From Heloderma charlesbogerti (lineage: Eukaryota; Chordata; Lepidosauria; Squamata; Helodermatidae): DNA of 64,000 nucleotides. Below the pieces are notes generated by a model that had not been told where the DNA came from, ran no database searches, and saw nothing but the letters and a program-made list of their open reading frames with translations. The position numbers and the translations under genes are program-made. Positions 10,646-22,009 of the stretch are shown one piece after another; the stretch's first letter is position 1, and the number at the start of each line of letters is the position of its first letter. The stretch covers positions 1 to 64,000 of the forward strand of contig JANEZZ010000795.1 in assembly GCA_026122225.1 (NCBI GenBank). Reading direction: 5' to 3'.

Positions 10646-11527
10646 CTGCTCCTCCAACCTTTCCTTGGAGGACTTTGTCCCCAGTCCCATTGCCATCTTT
10701 GTCCAGTTAAAAGTGCTTCAGCATTACTTAAAAGAGCAATTAAAAATGAATAAACGGGTGATAAAAACAGCATCCAGCACAAAGGGTACATTGAGTGTGT
10801 GCTGAACTGTGATAAGCCCAATAAATCATTAGCCACGTCGCTAAGGGTACTGGTAGGGGGAGAACATAGTGGGACATACAGATAGGGATGTTGAGGTTGT
10901 GTAAAATCCATTCCATCTGCATTTCGCAGATTGTCAGGCACCTTTCATTCTGTTGTCCACGCAGCAATGGAATTGGATTTTTTTGTTTCTGTATTTGCAC
11001 AAATTCGCACTTGCACAAATGGATAAATCCCCCACCCCACCCCCCATGTAAAAATCTCCCCCCAATGTGCATTTTCATGCTTAGCCTATGGGGGAAATGT
11101 GCATTTTCAGGCAGTTTTTTATTTTGCATTTTTTTCTATTACTAAATTTGTGCAAAATTCCGGAAAGTTAGAAAAACTGTCCACAGGTCAGTGGAATCTC
11201 CCTGACTGGGGAAAAGCCAGTCTGCTGTGGTATCTGTGGGTTGGATTCATAAAAATCCGAACTCATTTGGTTCTGTTGCGGATTTCTCCAACATCCCCAC
11301 GTACTGATAGAAAATGCACAGTATTCTGTGGCAGTGTGGAAAGACAACTGCAATTCCACAAGCAGCGTACAGTGGAACAGCACTGATGAATTGGCGTTAA
11401 GAGCTGTCAGTCTGGAAGCATCTTGCATCAAAGAACAAAATGGACTGTAGCTGGTCACTGAATCTGTTTTTGTGAATCCTTTCATGAAACCTTCATCAGA
11501 AGCCAAATGTTAAGTAGAGATGCTTCC
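10646..11527. other. No recognised gene
   Basis: A/T-rich stretch with a short internal pairing around 11060-11110 ('aatgtgcattttca' twice). The overlapping open frames at 10582-11506 on both strands show no family resemblance. Confidence 0.35.
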
Positions 11528-12005
11528 TGAACTTGATCCCCAGTCCCCTCGCCATCGTTGTCAGCCTCCTCTGCAAATGCTCCATTTCATCAATGTCCTT
11601 CTTAAACCATGGTGTCCGGCATTGCCAGTTCCAGGCTTCTTCTTTTTTGGGGGTGTGTGTGTTCTGGCTTGGGCAGATGCTACCTATGTGCCCAGCTCCC
11701 TGGGTGTATCCATCACATCCTCCTCCTCCTCTGCTGCTGCAGCCTATTCACTTGTCTCCCTCTGGGCCCAATCCACATCATTCCCCAGAGAGAGGGGACA
11801 AGGTTGGCAGAGGTTATTGCTCCTTCTCCTTACTCTCTCAGAGACAGCAGAAAGCAGCAGCAAGAAGGAGGACTAGCAAGGCCAGGAGGCTGCAGGGATT
11901 GGCAGTGGGCCCCCTTCCGGAACATGGGGCCTGGCAGGTGCCCAAACATGCCCACCCTTGACACCAGCCCTGGTGTCCAGAACCGTACAGGCATGCAGGA
12001 TCTGA
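11528..12005 (-). mobile_element. CR1 LINE fragment, interrupted by a hAT-like element
   Basis: 11528-11619 and 11973-12005 read on the minus strand as the CR1 ORF2 region around 'tttaagaaggat', comparable to 40000-40085. The two parts become continuous when the 353-bp insertion and one copy of its 8-bp duplication are removed. Confidence 0.6.
11620..11972 (+). mobile_element. hAT-like non-autonomous element, family A
   Basis: The left end is CATTGCCAG (cf. CAGTGCTG in another copy) and the right end CAGCCCTG. It is flanked by GTGTCCGG (11612-11619) and GTGTCCAG (11973-11980), an 8-bp duplication with one mismatch. Long open frames across it (11520-12094) change frame between copies and are not conserved, so I treat it as non-coding. 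Confidence 0.75.
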
Positions 12006-12243
12006 TGGAAAAATGTAGGGGCAGGGCAGCATCAACAACGCCCCAAAGGTCTGGCAGGGAGACAGCACTCCCTGATATAATCCTGCAGGTATGAGAGTGG
12101 CACACCTTTCCTTTCGGAAGAAGAAGAGAAACATATGACAGAGGCACCATTTCAGAGGTGAGGAATGAGATCGGCAGCAAGGTTAATGGACCATTCTTGG
12201 ACACACTGCGCCAAAGCAGCATCTTTTAAGAGCATTTCTTGCA

Positions 12244-12335
12244 GGTTGGCCACTTAACGCATTCCCTAGAAAGAGGACAACAGAGGACAGAGGTTTGCAT
12301 ATACTACTTTATATAGAAAAAACCTCTCGGAGAGC
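12244..12335. mobile_element. GGGTGGCC-family fragment
   Basis: One end ('ggttggccact') plus the 'gaggacagagg.ttgcatat' segment match the other copies. The rest is missing. Confidence 0.55.
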
Positions 12336-12349
12336 TTCCCCCTGCCAAA

Positions 12350-12530
12350 AATAGCCCAAAGAGGACAGAGCATGCTCAGTGGGCAGAGAATGTTGACTTG
12401 CTGTTGTGTGTGGGGGGAGGAATTAAAACTGGAGGTTGGAGGAATGGAAGGGAGTGTTTGGAATCCTGAACAGAAGCTCTATGCTCTATGCACTGCAACA
12501 TTTTGTTGTGGGTCCCACTTGTTTTATTGT
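12350..12530. repeat. Unclassified dispersed repeat X, copy 2
   Basis: Shares 'cactgcaacattttgttg' and the preceding 100 bases with 5290-5445 and 36350-36505. Confidence 0.5.
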
Positions 12531-12734
12531 TACAGCTACTGTAAGCTGCTCTGGGAAGAAGAGCAGGATAAAGGAAGTTCTCCAAATAACGGCAAAACAC
12601 TCGCTGTTTCTCCTATTTTTTTCTTAAAGAAAAGAATTTGCACCTTTCACCCCTTAGTGTGCAAAATGAGGTGGCCGCATGCCCTGAACTACCAGTTGCT
12701 GGGGAACAACCGTGGGGATGGGGGGGTCCACTAA

Positions 12735-12970
12735 TTTATTTTTTATTAAATTGATATCCTGCCTTTTTTTCCCCCTCTTGCAAGGAACCCAAGGCAGCTT
12801 ATATGGTCCTCCTCCTCCCCATTTTTATCCTCACAACAACCCTGTGAGGTAGGTTAGGCTGCAAGCCAGGCCCAAAGTCACCCAGGGAGGTTCATGGCCG
12901 AGTAGGGACTAGAACCCGCATCTTGTGAGTCCCAGTCCAATACTCTAACCACTAGGACACACTGGCCCTC
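12735..12970 (-). mobile_element. tRNA-derived SINE (L2-tailed family)
   Basis: Minus-strand copy of the family also seen at 28400-28620, 47835-48055, 53695-53925 and 58337-58488. Diagnostic blocks are 'cctgtgaggtaggttaggct', the central 'caaagtcaccca' and a B-box-like 'actagaaccc' with 'ctctaaccactagg' at the tRNA-like head near 12955. It is non-coding. Confidence 0.8.
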
Positions 12971-13019
12971 ATTAGATTAATTAATTAGAGTAATCTAAGT
13001 GATTAATGGATTAATCCAA

Positions 13020-13110
13020 GGGTGGGGAACTTGTGGCCTTCCAGATGTTGTTGGACTACAACTCCCATCACCTGTGACCATCAGCCATTCTGGATCTCCC
13101 GAATCCCAGT
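13020..13110. repeat. Half of foldback repeat (family D/E)
   Basis: 'aagggtggggaacttgtggc' followed by 'ccagatgttgttggactac' and 'aactcccatca' matches one arm of the foldback elements elsewhere. The second arm is missing. Confidence 0.45.
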
Positions 13111-13189
13111 CAAAGCCTCTAACCTCTACATCAAACTGGTTCTTCTGGGTGCTGTTGCCTCCTGTCTCCTTTCCTTTCTCTGGGTGTCA

Positions 13190-13275
13190 TCTGGCTGGTC
13201 ACTGTGGAAAGGAAACAGGATGCGGGACTAAGTAGGCCTTTCCTCTGATCCACCAGAGCTCTTCGTATGTAGTAA
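13190..13275 (+). mobile_element. L3/CR1-clade LINE 3' terminus
   Basis: The block running from 'ggtcactgtgg' to 'cagagctcttcgtatgt' resembles the L3-like 3' end at 9610-9692. It is only about 85 bp. Confidence 0.5.
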
Positions 13276-13312
13276 AAAATACATGTGGTTGTTATTATTA
13301 AAATGCATGTAT

Positions 13313-13341
13313 TCACACACACACACACACACACACACACC
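13313..13341. repeat. (CA)n microsatellite
   Basis: About fourteen CA units. Confidence 0.95.
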
Positions 13342-13344
13342 ATT

Positions 13345-14675
13345 TTCCCACCGCATAGTCCTCAAAGCATTGCACGGACATCCCACAAATCACAAAACAC
13401 TTGTTAAATCATCAGAAGTACCGAACATGACGTGGGGAAATGTACAGAGCCAAGCCACTCACTGGTTCTGAGGAATAGCCACAATGGCATAAAAGATGAA
13501 CTAGCATGTGTGCACACATGCAGCACATGGGGTAGGGGGAATGCCTTCCTCCCACACCTTTCTCATGTGTGCCTGTTTTGCTTCTCTGGACCTGATGACT
13601 TGGAACAAGGGAAAGTACGTCTATATAAAACAGGCTCAAAAAGATATTTCAGCCCGTGTATGCATACATTCACTCTCTTCTGTTTTCAGGGGCCAAGAAC
13701 AGGTAAGCCTTTTTATGCCATCCAGGCCCAAAGGCAGCCCAAAAATTTTGGGGCAGGTTGCCAAAAAAAGGAGGCAGGGGGAGTTCATGTGGTGTACAGG
13801 CCTTTTAAAGAGGAAATTGTAAACTGCTTTTTAATTATTTGTTTGAAAAAATAATTAGGGGGTAGAGAAAATTTAGGGGGAGTCAGTCCCCCCAGCCCTG
13901 CCCCACAGCTACAAGCCTGATGCCATCTTCCGCCTTTCTCATCCTTTCCAATTCTTAAACCCTTCCCCTAAATAGATCTCCAATTACCATTTGTCGGAAA
14001 ATAAACACCGTAGGAGTGGCTGCAGGCTTTCGTGCCCCACTTCTGAATTTCCCGGAGGCATCTGGACGGCTGATGCTGGCAACGGAAACCTGGACCAGAC
14101 TATGGTCCTGTTTGGCCTGTTTTAGCAAGGCACTGTTTATTTTGTTCCTGACTCTGCAAGTTGCCTTCCTAGCTGGCAAGAGGTGCCGTTGATTTCTTCT
14201 CCTCCACTCCCCTGCTACCACCACCCCCTTTGCAAGCTGATCTCACCTCATTCCCCTGCTGTGAGTAACTCACAATCCCCCCCACTGCACCCAGGGACCT
14301 TTCACCACCCCCCTCTCCCACATCTTCGAACACAACACCCTGGACAAGACAACGGAAAAAACACACACCTCATCCTCATCCTCCTACCCCCAGCCTACCT
14401 CCTCTCTAAGAGAGCTTGCCATAGGGCAGCCCCTTCTGCCAGACGAACAGCCAAGGCCTACGGGCCACAGTTCAATGCTGGGTGAGGCCAAGATTTTATT
14501 GCCCTGTTTTTGTTTCCAATCCCATGTTCTGTTCTGAGTCACAGGCCCTGACCCAGATTCACCTGGATCTGGGAATGAAGAGATGAACAGGACTTAAACT
14601 TCCAGAAAGAGAGAGGGAGAAAGAGAGAGGGGGAGAGAGAGGCAGAAGCCTAAGGCAGTTTGTGTAGTGCAGTAG
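13345..14675. other. No recognised gene; GA-rich patch
   Basis: A purine-rich (GA)n-like patch lies at about 14600-14645. The overlapping open frames at 13432-13854 and 13955-14485 lack recognisable domains. Confidence 0.4.
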
Positions 14676-14679
14676 CTAA

Positions 14680-15050
14680 GGGCACAATTCTATCAGGATG
14701 CCGATGGGCATCCTATGCAGAGTGGGAGGAACATGGAGGCAATCTTCGCCTCCACGCTCCTTCTGCTCTGCATTTTTGCTAGATGGGCTTTTTTGCCTGT
14801 CTAGCTGGGGCTCTGCAGAGTGGGAGGGAAGGAGGCTGGGGAGGCTGGAGTATTCTTCGTAAGCTGGCCTCCCCTGTCGCCTCCCCTCCTACAGTACCGC
14901 CCCCTTTCCCTCCTCTGTGCAGTTGCTATTGCAGGGAGCTTGGACGCCTAGGTCTGAGGTCAGAGCTCTGTCTTTGATCTCAGATCCAGCAATCTGAACT
15001 ATCCTATGGCCCCCCAGACTCTTGTCTAGGAGCCATAGGATTGCTCTCCC
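14680..15050. mobile_element. Possible Harbinger-like non-autonomous element
   Basis: The left end 'gggcacaattctatc' and the inverted right end 'ccataggattgctctccc' resemble the termini at 26814-26945, 38216-38703 and 53044-53161. The left flank is TAA and the right flank TGA. Family and class are inferred from ends only. Confidence 0.4.
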
Positions 15051-16083
15051 TGAGTCTGAACTATGAATCACAATGACCTTGCTACAGATCTTCTCCGTCA
15101 GTTCACTAAGCAGTCTTCACCAAGCCAGTATTGCCTCAGCTCCAACTAGAAGAGGAGGATGGTCATCTCTTCTCTCTTTCCTCCCCATCTCTTTTTCCTT
15201 ATGTGTTGTGTCTTTTTAGATTGTAAGCCAGCAGGCAGAATCCACTTACATTACTGTCCACTTACATTACTGGGCTGTTGTAAGGGTTACAAGACGATAA
15301 TGTACAATGAAGTACTTTAAATATTTGGAAATTGCTCTATGAACACGAAGTACAATTATTAGTGCAGTAGCACTAATAATAGCACTTTCCTGGTGGTGAA
15401 CATGTCGCTTGTGGGTGGGGTGCTAGGAGGAAATTCCAGCAATTTCCAGAATGGCAAAGTTCAAGGGCAGGAAACTCCCCAACTCCTCCCAGCAACTTTG
15501 TGCTGGTGCCTGCCATCTTAAAAACCCCATAATACCCCGGAATGACTCTAGGATGCATGGTAGCATCATCCCGAGGTGCATTATGGGTGAGGGGAATGGC
15601 AGCCCTCCCCTACTGGAGGTTGCTATGAAACAACATCATTCCAGGGGCATTCTACAGATTTCAAAATGGCGGCCAGCAGCCCTCAGTTGCCAGATGAGCA
15701 CCAGCGAGTTTTGTGCCATTCCTCCGAAATTCATCCCCACCCCTGAAACGTGAAAAAGGCCCTCTCCCCAGTTTTGTCCCCTCTGTCATCATGAGCGCTC
15801 CTCCCCAAAACCAGGTTGAAACCCAAAATCAGGTTGAAACTCTTTTGAAACCCTGCTACTTCCTAAGTTCTTAATCTGTGGTGACTCTCCCTAATTCTGC
15901 TTTTAGTGATGAAGGCAAAGCTCTCTTGCCCGTTCTTATGTGTTCCAGACTTAAGGCACTGCTGATAAAAACAGATGCTCTAGATACATGATTAAACTCT
16001 ATAGAGAGTGGAGTTTAGAGGTGGACTCGTGTAGGCAGATGTAACCTCTCAGCAGTTTACAAGGACACACACACACACACACA
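15051..16083. other. No recognised gene; weak repeat similarity
   Basis: 15370-15760 shares 'gtgcattatggg' and '.cattcca.g' blocks with 24740-24960, suggesting an old dispersed repeat. A short (AC)n lies at 16068-16083. Confidence 0.35.
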
Positions 16084-17757
16084 GGTGGCAAAAAATATGA
16101 ATTGCTAAAACAGAGGACAAAGATGATGGCAATTTACATAAAATTTGCATATGCTAATTCATGTGCATAAAGGCAAATTTACAAAGAATTATTAAATTTT
16201 AAATAGCACTATAATACATTTCAAAATAGTGGGGAAGACTGTGACCAGGGGGTGTTTACTCCAATTTACTCCAAGCTGGCTGTGTGTTGAGGTTGCTAGG
16301 GTTACATGATATTGTGGCCATCCAGCAGCCACCCTGGAGCTTATCGCAGAAAAACCGGATTTCCTGAGACTGCTAATGTCCGATTCTTTTCCTTAAGTCG
16401 GGTTCTCCCTGGTATAGTTGCTGTATGCCTCAACCCCCGCATTTAGCTTGGGTATGCTAGCCCTGCCCAGGGGTGTGCCTTCCACCATGACCCCAGTCAG
16501 CGGGTGTTTCCTCCCATTGTGCTGAATGAGGCTTGCCCTCTGAATGCCCACAGAAATTACAGAGAAGCCCCTCAACTGACATGGCACATTTTAAGGCCCA
16601 ATTCCTTAAGTGAGATTAAACGCAATCTCGAGGCTCTGATTCATTGCCTTAGGAAGTAAGTACTTCACAGCTTCCTTATAGATATCCTGTGGGTTACAAT
16701 GGGAGCTGGTTTCTGTCTTTGTGCTCTCCCCCGACCCCTTTCCCAGCACAAGCATATGTGTGTCTACTCGGAAGTAACTCCCATTGTGCTCAATGAGGCT
16801 TGCTCCTGAAATGCAGGTGCATCTGCACTTTCAGGGGAAAGGAGAAAAGTGGAGGGAGAGGGGGGAAGCCTCTCTTATTGGTTGAGGAGCCCCTGCCAGT
16901 CAGATGACATTCACTCCAACCCCCACCTCCCCCAGGAAGTAAGTTCTGTGAAGTGATTTTTACCGGGCCGGAGAATCTGCTCGTGGAACCTTGTTCACAG
17001 CAAAGTGGATTCCTTTTTTAAAAAATCCGGTACTCCTCCATTAGCTGCTCCTTCCGTTGTCATGGAAACACAGCCCAGATGACCTGTGTGCCTGCATTCT
17101 CAGTCTGCAGTTGTCCAGGGGCTAACTGTGGATGGCATAAGAACATAAGAAGAGCCTTGTTGGATGAGAACCAGGGTCCATCCAGTCCAGCATTCTGTTC
17201 ACACAGTGGCCAACCAGCTGCCCACAGGAAACCCCCAAGCAGGACATGAAAACAGCACCCTCCCGCCCACATTCCCCAGCAACTGGAGTACATAGGCTCA
17301 CTGCCTCTGATACTGGAGGTAGCATACAGCCACCAAGAATAGTAACCATTGACAACCTTCTCCAGGAATTTGTCCAATTTCCTTCTAAAACCATCCAAAT
17401 TGGTGGCCATCACTACATCTTGTGAAAGTGAATTCCACATTTTAACTCTGCGCTGTGGGAAGAAGTCCTTCCTTTTATCTGTCCTGAATCTCCCACCAAT
17501 CAGCTTCATGGGATGACCCCCTAGGGCTCCAGTATTATGAAAGGGGGAGAAAAATGTCTCCCTATTCACTTTCTCCACACCATGCATAATTTTGTACCCA
17601 TGTACATGTCTATCATGTCTCTCCTTACTTGCCTGTTTTCCAACCTAAATAACAAGGCCCCATAACAAGGCCCTTATGGTTCTTGATCTTTATACTGGGC
17701 TTGGACAGCCCTTCAAACAGAGGACTCTCCTCTGTAAAGTCAGATAGCTGTCTACCC
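16084..17757. mobile_element. GGGTGGCC-family element, widely split
   Basis: The left part (16084-16250) carries the end, the 'gaggacaaag' box and the 'tttgcatatgctaattcat' segment. The right end resumes at about 17700 ('ggacagcccttcaaacagagg') and ends 'ctaccc' before TA (17758-17759). An L3-like LINE and about 850 bases of other sequence lie between. The pairing is inferred from matching halves. Confidence 0.5.
17130..17655 (-). mobile_element. L3/CR1-clade LINE 3' part
   Basis: The 3' terminus is at 17138 ('aagaacataagaagagcc' on the plus strand). The ORF2 tail is open from 17587 downward and contains 'KRKDFFPQRRVKMWNSLSQ'. The endonuclease and reverse-transcriptase core are absent. It matches the copies at 8650-9692. 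Confidence 0.8.
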
Positions 17758-18094
17758 TATTAAGTTAATTTGTAGAAAGAGCTGTGCTGCTGGCCTCCAG
17801 CTTGCCATGTAGCCAGGTCTCCTTGAGGTGGTGCAAGGGTGCACGATTGGCAGTCTGTGCATCTTCAGAAAGACTCTCACTTTTATTTCTACCATTTGTA
17901 GTTCCATTTCTTAATTATTACTTTTTTGGGGGTAGGTGGAATAATGTTTAGTGTGGAACTCCTTGAACAATTATATCACTTGAATCAATTATGGATGACA
18001 AAACTAGGAATACACTTGGACATTATCCTGATATTTCTTATTCCATTGTACAATACCAACATTAAAACACATCTGGACCAAATCCTATAGGTTT

Positions 18095-18380
18095 ACCTGG
18101 CGCCTACATTGTACTCTTTCCAGAACCAGGAGAAGTCTTTATTTTCCCAGGCATTTTAGTCTTTCAGTATCTATGGTTTTAAATCTGTTATTGTATTTTA
18201 AATCTTTGCATTGCTGCTAAGTGTTATTTTTTATTTTTTATTTGTAATGTACTTTGAAACTTTCATATTGTATTTTATCATGTTGTATTTTATGGTTTTA
18301 ATTGATGTGAACTGCCCAGACAGTTTTGGCTATTGGGTGGTATAGAAATGTTAAAAAATAGATAAAATAAATTTTTAAAA
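18095..18380 (+). mobile_element. L2-like LINE 3' UTR
   Basis: The T/A-rich run 'gttttaattgatgtgaactg' followed by 'cccagacagtttt' and 'gggtggtatagaaatgtt', then an A/T tail, is the plus-strand form of the L2-like 3' end. Confidence 0.65.
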
Positions 18381-18399
18381 ATCTTTTAAGAAAAAGAAA

Positions 18400-19395
18400 C
18401 CAAGCTTCGGCTATTGGGTAGTATAGAAATGTAACGAGTCTAGCTGTCTGCGCATCTCTTCTTTAGTTTTCTCACTTGACCCAATTCTATGTCAATAGAT
18501 TCAGGATTAAGTCCGACTGGGTTGGATCCAGATTTAACCGTGAGCAACTGTGCTGGCTCACATCCCCACCTCTCGTTCCCATGGTAGCCCCTCCACACCC
18601 CTGAAAATACTACACAGAGAGTCAGGAGATGCTGCTAAATGTGGTGTGAGGGAGAGGTGAGGGGATCCCCCAAAATCAGGCAGAGGGACCTGTGAGTGGA
18701 GCCCTACCTCTTGTGGAAGGCAGATCCTGGCTCCATCCCTCTGTGTTTAGTGGGACTTCATCCCAGTCTAGAACTGTGTGCAGCCTCAGTTAGAATGTTA
18801 AGTCATCAAGGCTTTTTGCCAGCGTCGTTCATACCATTCCATTGTTAATGGAGCAACAGGCCTATTCTAACATGAAGCAATATGGGATACATCTCACCGC
18901 CACTGCCCTCCCGCCGCTGCAACCATTAAATGGATGATTAACTCCAAATCTTCATTGGCATCGGAATCCTTTATGTAAACCCACAGTAAAAAAAATTGGG
19001 TCACATTCAATAACACGTCCATTCCCCCCATTGATCACATCGAGAATTTGTTTCCAGAATGCCTTCATCACTGTGCATGACCAGAAAAAACATGTGAACA
19101 AGATCAGCAGCAGGGGTGGAGGTGGGGGGCTGACTGCACCAGAGTATGATCATGAGAGAGAGAGAAGAGATAAGCATAATTTAGAGTTCCTTGGAGGAAG
19201 GATGAGATAAAATGGGGATGGCTGTAAAATGTGCTCTGTGTTCACATGCGTCAGCCCTGGAAACCGGCTCCCATCCATATGGCTATGCCAGAACTTAGGC
19301 CGAAGCAGACACGATAGCGGCTATAGATCACCCAGAGGCCTGTCTCTGAATGATGCGCAGTGCATCATTTCTTGTTGGGACTCATGGGGCTTAGG
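18400..19395. other. No recognised feature
   Basis: A short 'ggatccagattta' segment near 18525 resembles the arm of the foldback at 38070-38197. Otherwise no gene or repeat is recognised. Confidence 0.35.
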
Positions 19396-19560
19396 GCCAA
19401 CCCTATAATTAAGCAGACAGAGGCAGCTGCCTCAGGTGGCAACTACTTGGGGGAGCAGGGAAACAGCCCCACATGCCATTTCCCCTGCTCCCCTCAAGCT
19501 AGCCTACTCCCCCAGATGTAGTGGAAAAAGCTGTCCAATCACCAGTGTTGAAGTAAGAAT
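19396..19560. mobile_element. hAT-like family B fragment
   Basis: 'gggccaaccctataattaag' followed by 'gcagctgcctcagg' matches the 'ggctggccctaccattagg...gttgcctcaggcagc' start of copies at 19747 and 45630. Confidence 0.5.
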
Positions 19561-19562
19561 TG

Positions 19563-20211
19563 GGGGTGGTCATGTGTCCTCTTTTACAGAGGACAGTCCT
19601 CTATTTGAACGGCTGACAGAGGACTATCCTTTATTTGAATGTATCTTCTATTTCAGGGCTGTCCAGTCTAAGTCCAGTTTAAAGAACCATCAGAAGGAAG
19701 GGCTGGGCCTTGAAGCTGCCCATCCACAGCCCCTGGACAGGAGACTGAGTGCAAGGCTGGCCCTACCATTAGGCGGAATGAAGCAGTTGCCTCAGGCAGC
19801 AGATGCTGAGGGGTATGAAATGGCAGTTGGAGGACAGAGCTGTGTATGTTACTCAGCCTGCCCTGTGTCCCCTAAGATAGCTTGCTGCCTTCAGGATGCT
19901 GTCAGTTGCTAGTGTTGAAGATTCAACTGTGAATCCAGTCCAGTTGGCTTCTGTACATGGAATGGGGGGCACCAACTTGTCTTTGGCTTCAGGCAGCAAA
20001 ATGTCTTGGGCCAGCCTTGTGAGCAAGGCACACTGATCACCCAGTACCAGTCTTCCACACCAGGGTGGGATGTACCATATCTTTATTTAAATTATAATAA
20101 TTAATTCTAAATTTGCATCTATACATATAAATTAGTGTATGCGAATCTTATGCAAACCAGGGTCCTTTTTTTGGCTATTCATAAGTGGTCTCTCTAAGTA
20201 AGATTCAGCTA
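19563..20211. mobile_element. GGGTGGCC-family element, split by hAT-like B
   Basis: The left half (19563-19745) has 'tgtcctcttttacagaggac' and the right half (20026-20211) has the 'aatttgcatctatacatata' segment. Both match the copy at 7751-8129. Removing the insert rejoins the expected 'agactgag..caggcacac' region. Confidence 0.7.
19747..20025. mobile_element. hAT-like non-autonomous element, family B
   Basis: The termini 'aaggctggccc' and 'gggccagcctt' are inverted. Internal 'gcagttgcctcaggcagcag' and 'caggcagcaaaatgtcttgg' are shared with 21287-21857 and 45630-46302. Target duplication is unclear in this copy. The 158-codon frame starting upstream spans two elements and is not a gene. Confidence 0.6.
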
Positions 20212-21286
20212 CCTGTCCAGTTGGACTCTATAGGCGGAACAGGTGCCTGATCTTGTTCCTGGACCCCCTGCACCTACTCTAGAGTAAAAATGGGGAGGAA
20301 TGAGACGTAGCTACTAGACACACACTTAAAGTAATGTCTGTTCTGGCCCTTAACTTGCACTGAAATCAATGACACGTAAAGTTACGTCATGACTAACTTG
20401 TCCCACTGTTGTTGTTTTTTCCAAAGGGACTGAAGTTCAACTAATTTAGTCTGGATCTAAGCCAATAGTAGCAACTCAAAGTCCAAATAGCCAGCCAAAA
20501 TAGAGCAGAACCAAAGAGAGAGACAATGTCACCCTAACCTGAAAGCCTTCCAAGAGCCAGGATTTAACGTGTAACCTGAGTACAATATGGGCGAGCCTTA
20601 TGCCTCCCTCCTCAAGGCAAGGATGTTCCACAAAGTTGGTGCTATGACAGAAAAGGCTTTGGCAAAATGCCCCTTCCTTTCACAGCACCATGTACTTGCA
20701 ACTTGTACAAATGGGGAATTTCCGCTATTTTTGAGGGAGAGTGAAGTTCTAGGGTGGGGTGGGGGCACAAAACTCACTGGTACGTAGTGCCAGCTCCAGG
20801 TTTTTGAGGTCCCTTGGGCAAGACACCCTCAGGGGGTCCCCTCAAGGGAGTCTACCTTCGCTCTGCCTTTTTCACCAGCTGCTGTAGCTCCTCACCCTCT
20901 TTCTCATAATAACTGCTTCCACTTGCCTGCTTGATAGGGAGAGAGGCGACGAGCCAGTAGGCTGTGGCCTCTGCTGCTCCGCCTTCTCACCACCACCATT
21001 GTGTGGGCTGAAGCAAGAGGCAGGTGAAGAAGACTGAAACGGTGAGCAGGAGGAGGAGGAGGAGGAGCAACTCCAAGCCTCTCTTGTCAGTGGGCCCCTA
21101 CTGGGGTGTGGGCCCTTGGCAGGTGCCCAACCATGCCTACCCTTGACACTGGCCCTCAGCCCTTGAGTGCAGAATATTTCTACCTTCTCCTGCTCCTCCT
21201 TGCTACCACTTCCTTGCTTTGCAGGCAGAGAACCAATGAATATGTAGGCAGTGGCATCTGCTGCTCCTCCTTCTCACCACCACCAT

Positions 21287-21857
21287 CAGGGCTAGCTCAA
21301 GACACTTTGCTGTCTGAGGCGAAGAACAAGATGGCGCTCCCCCCCACTCCCACTCCCGTTCCATGTACAAAAGCTCACTGGACTGGTAGCAGGGCTGGTG
21401 TCAAAGCTTGGCATGCTTGGGCACTTGCTGAGGGCCCATACGCCAGCATGGGCCTTACTGACCAGTGCCCCATGGGCTTGCTGCTCCTCTCCACCATTGC
21501 AAGCTGCGTGTTCGCTTGCCTCGCTCTAGCTCAAATGACGGCTGTGGTGAGGAGGGGAGCAGCAGACTCCACGGCCTACTTGCCTGTTGTCTCTTTGCCT
21601 GTCAAGCAAGCAAGGGGGAGCAATGAGGAGAAAGGGGAGATAACCCAGAGCCAGCACTGACTGGCAGCTGAACCTTTCTTCAACTACTGGCAATGGGACA
21701 GCCTCCTCCACCACACCTGGAGGCCACAGGCTAGCTTAGCGGACACAGGGCAGGACGTGTGGCCCATAGCTCCCTCCCCCAGCAATTTGCTGCCACCACC
21801 CAGCATCTGCTGTCTGAGGCAACTGCCTCACGCTGCCTAATCATAGCGCTGGCCCTG
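21287..21857. mobile_element. hAT-like family B element with perfect 8-bp duplication
   Basis: The ends are CAGGGCTAGCTC and AGCGCTGGCCCTG, flanked on both sides by ACCACCAT (21279-21286 and 21858-21865). It contains the family B 'ctgaggcaactgcctca' block near 21812 and is itself interrupted by a family A copy. It has no transposase. Confidence 0.85.
21390..21659 (-). mobile_element. hAT-like family A element nested in family B
   Basis: Inverted relative to the outer family A copy: it starts CAGGGCTGGTGTC and ends CCAGCACTG. It is flanked by ACTGGTAG (21382-21389) and ACTGGCAG (21660-21667), an 8-bp duplication with one mismatch. It forms the innermost of three hAT insertions. Confidence 0.75.
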
Positions 21858-22009
21858 ACCACCATTGCCTGGGCCAGAGGGAGAGGCAGGTGAACAAGCA
21901 GGTTGCCATGGCGATGAGGCGAAGGACATCCGGGGGCTCTTGTCAGTGTGGTGTGGGCCTTGGGAGGTGCCTGACCATGCTTACCCTTGACTCTAGCCCT
22001 GCTGGTACA

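Larger units (their letters stand above)
20785..22001 (+). mobile_element. hAT-like family A element, dimeric composite
   Basis: Flanked by CTGGTACG (20777-20784) and CTGGTACA (22002-22009), a 7-of-8 target duplication around the whole unit. Inside are one copy of the family A body (to about 21157, ending 'cttgacactggccctc') and a second, head-less body continuing to the final 'ctctagccctg'. The second body is split by a family B element at 21287. It therefore appears to have inserted as, or become, a partial tandem dimer. Confidence 0.65.

Noticed and set aside
11609..12094. 161-codon plus-strand frame overlapping other frames
   Set aside because: Lies over a family A element and broken CR1; the frame is not kept in other family A copies.
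21106..21660. 184-codon plus-strand frame
   Set aside because: It crosses the borders of three nested hAT-like elements, so it cannot be an ancestral gene.
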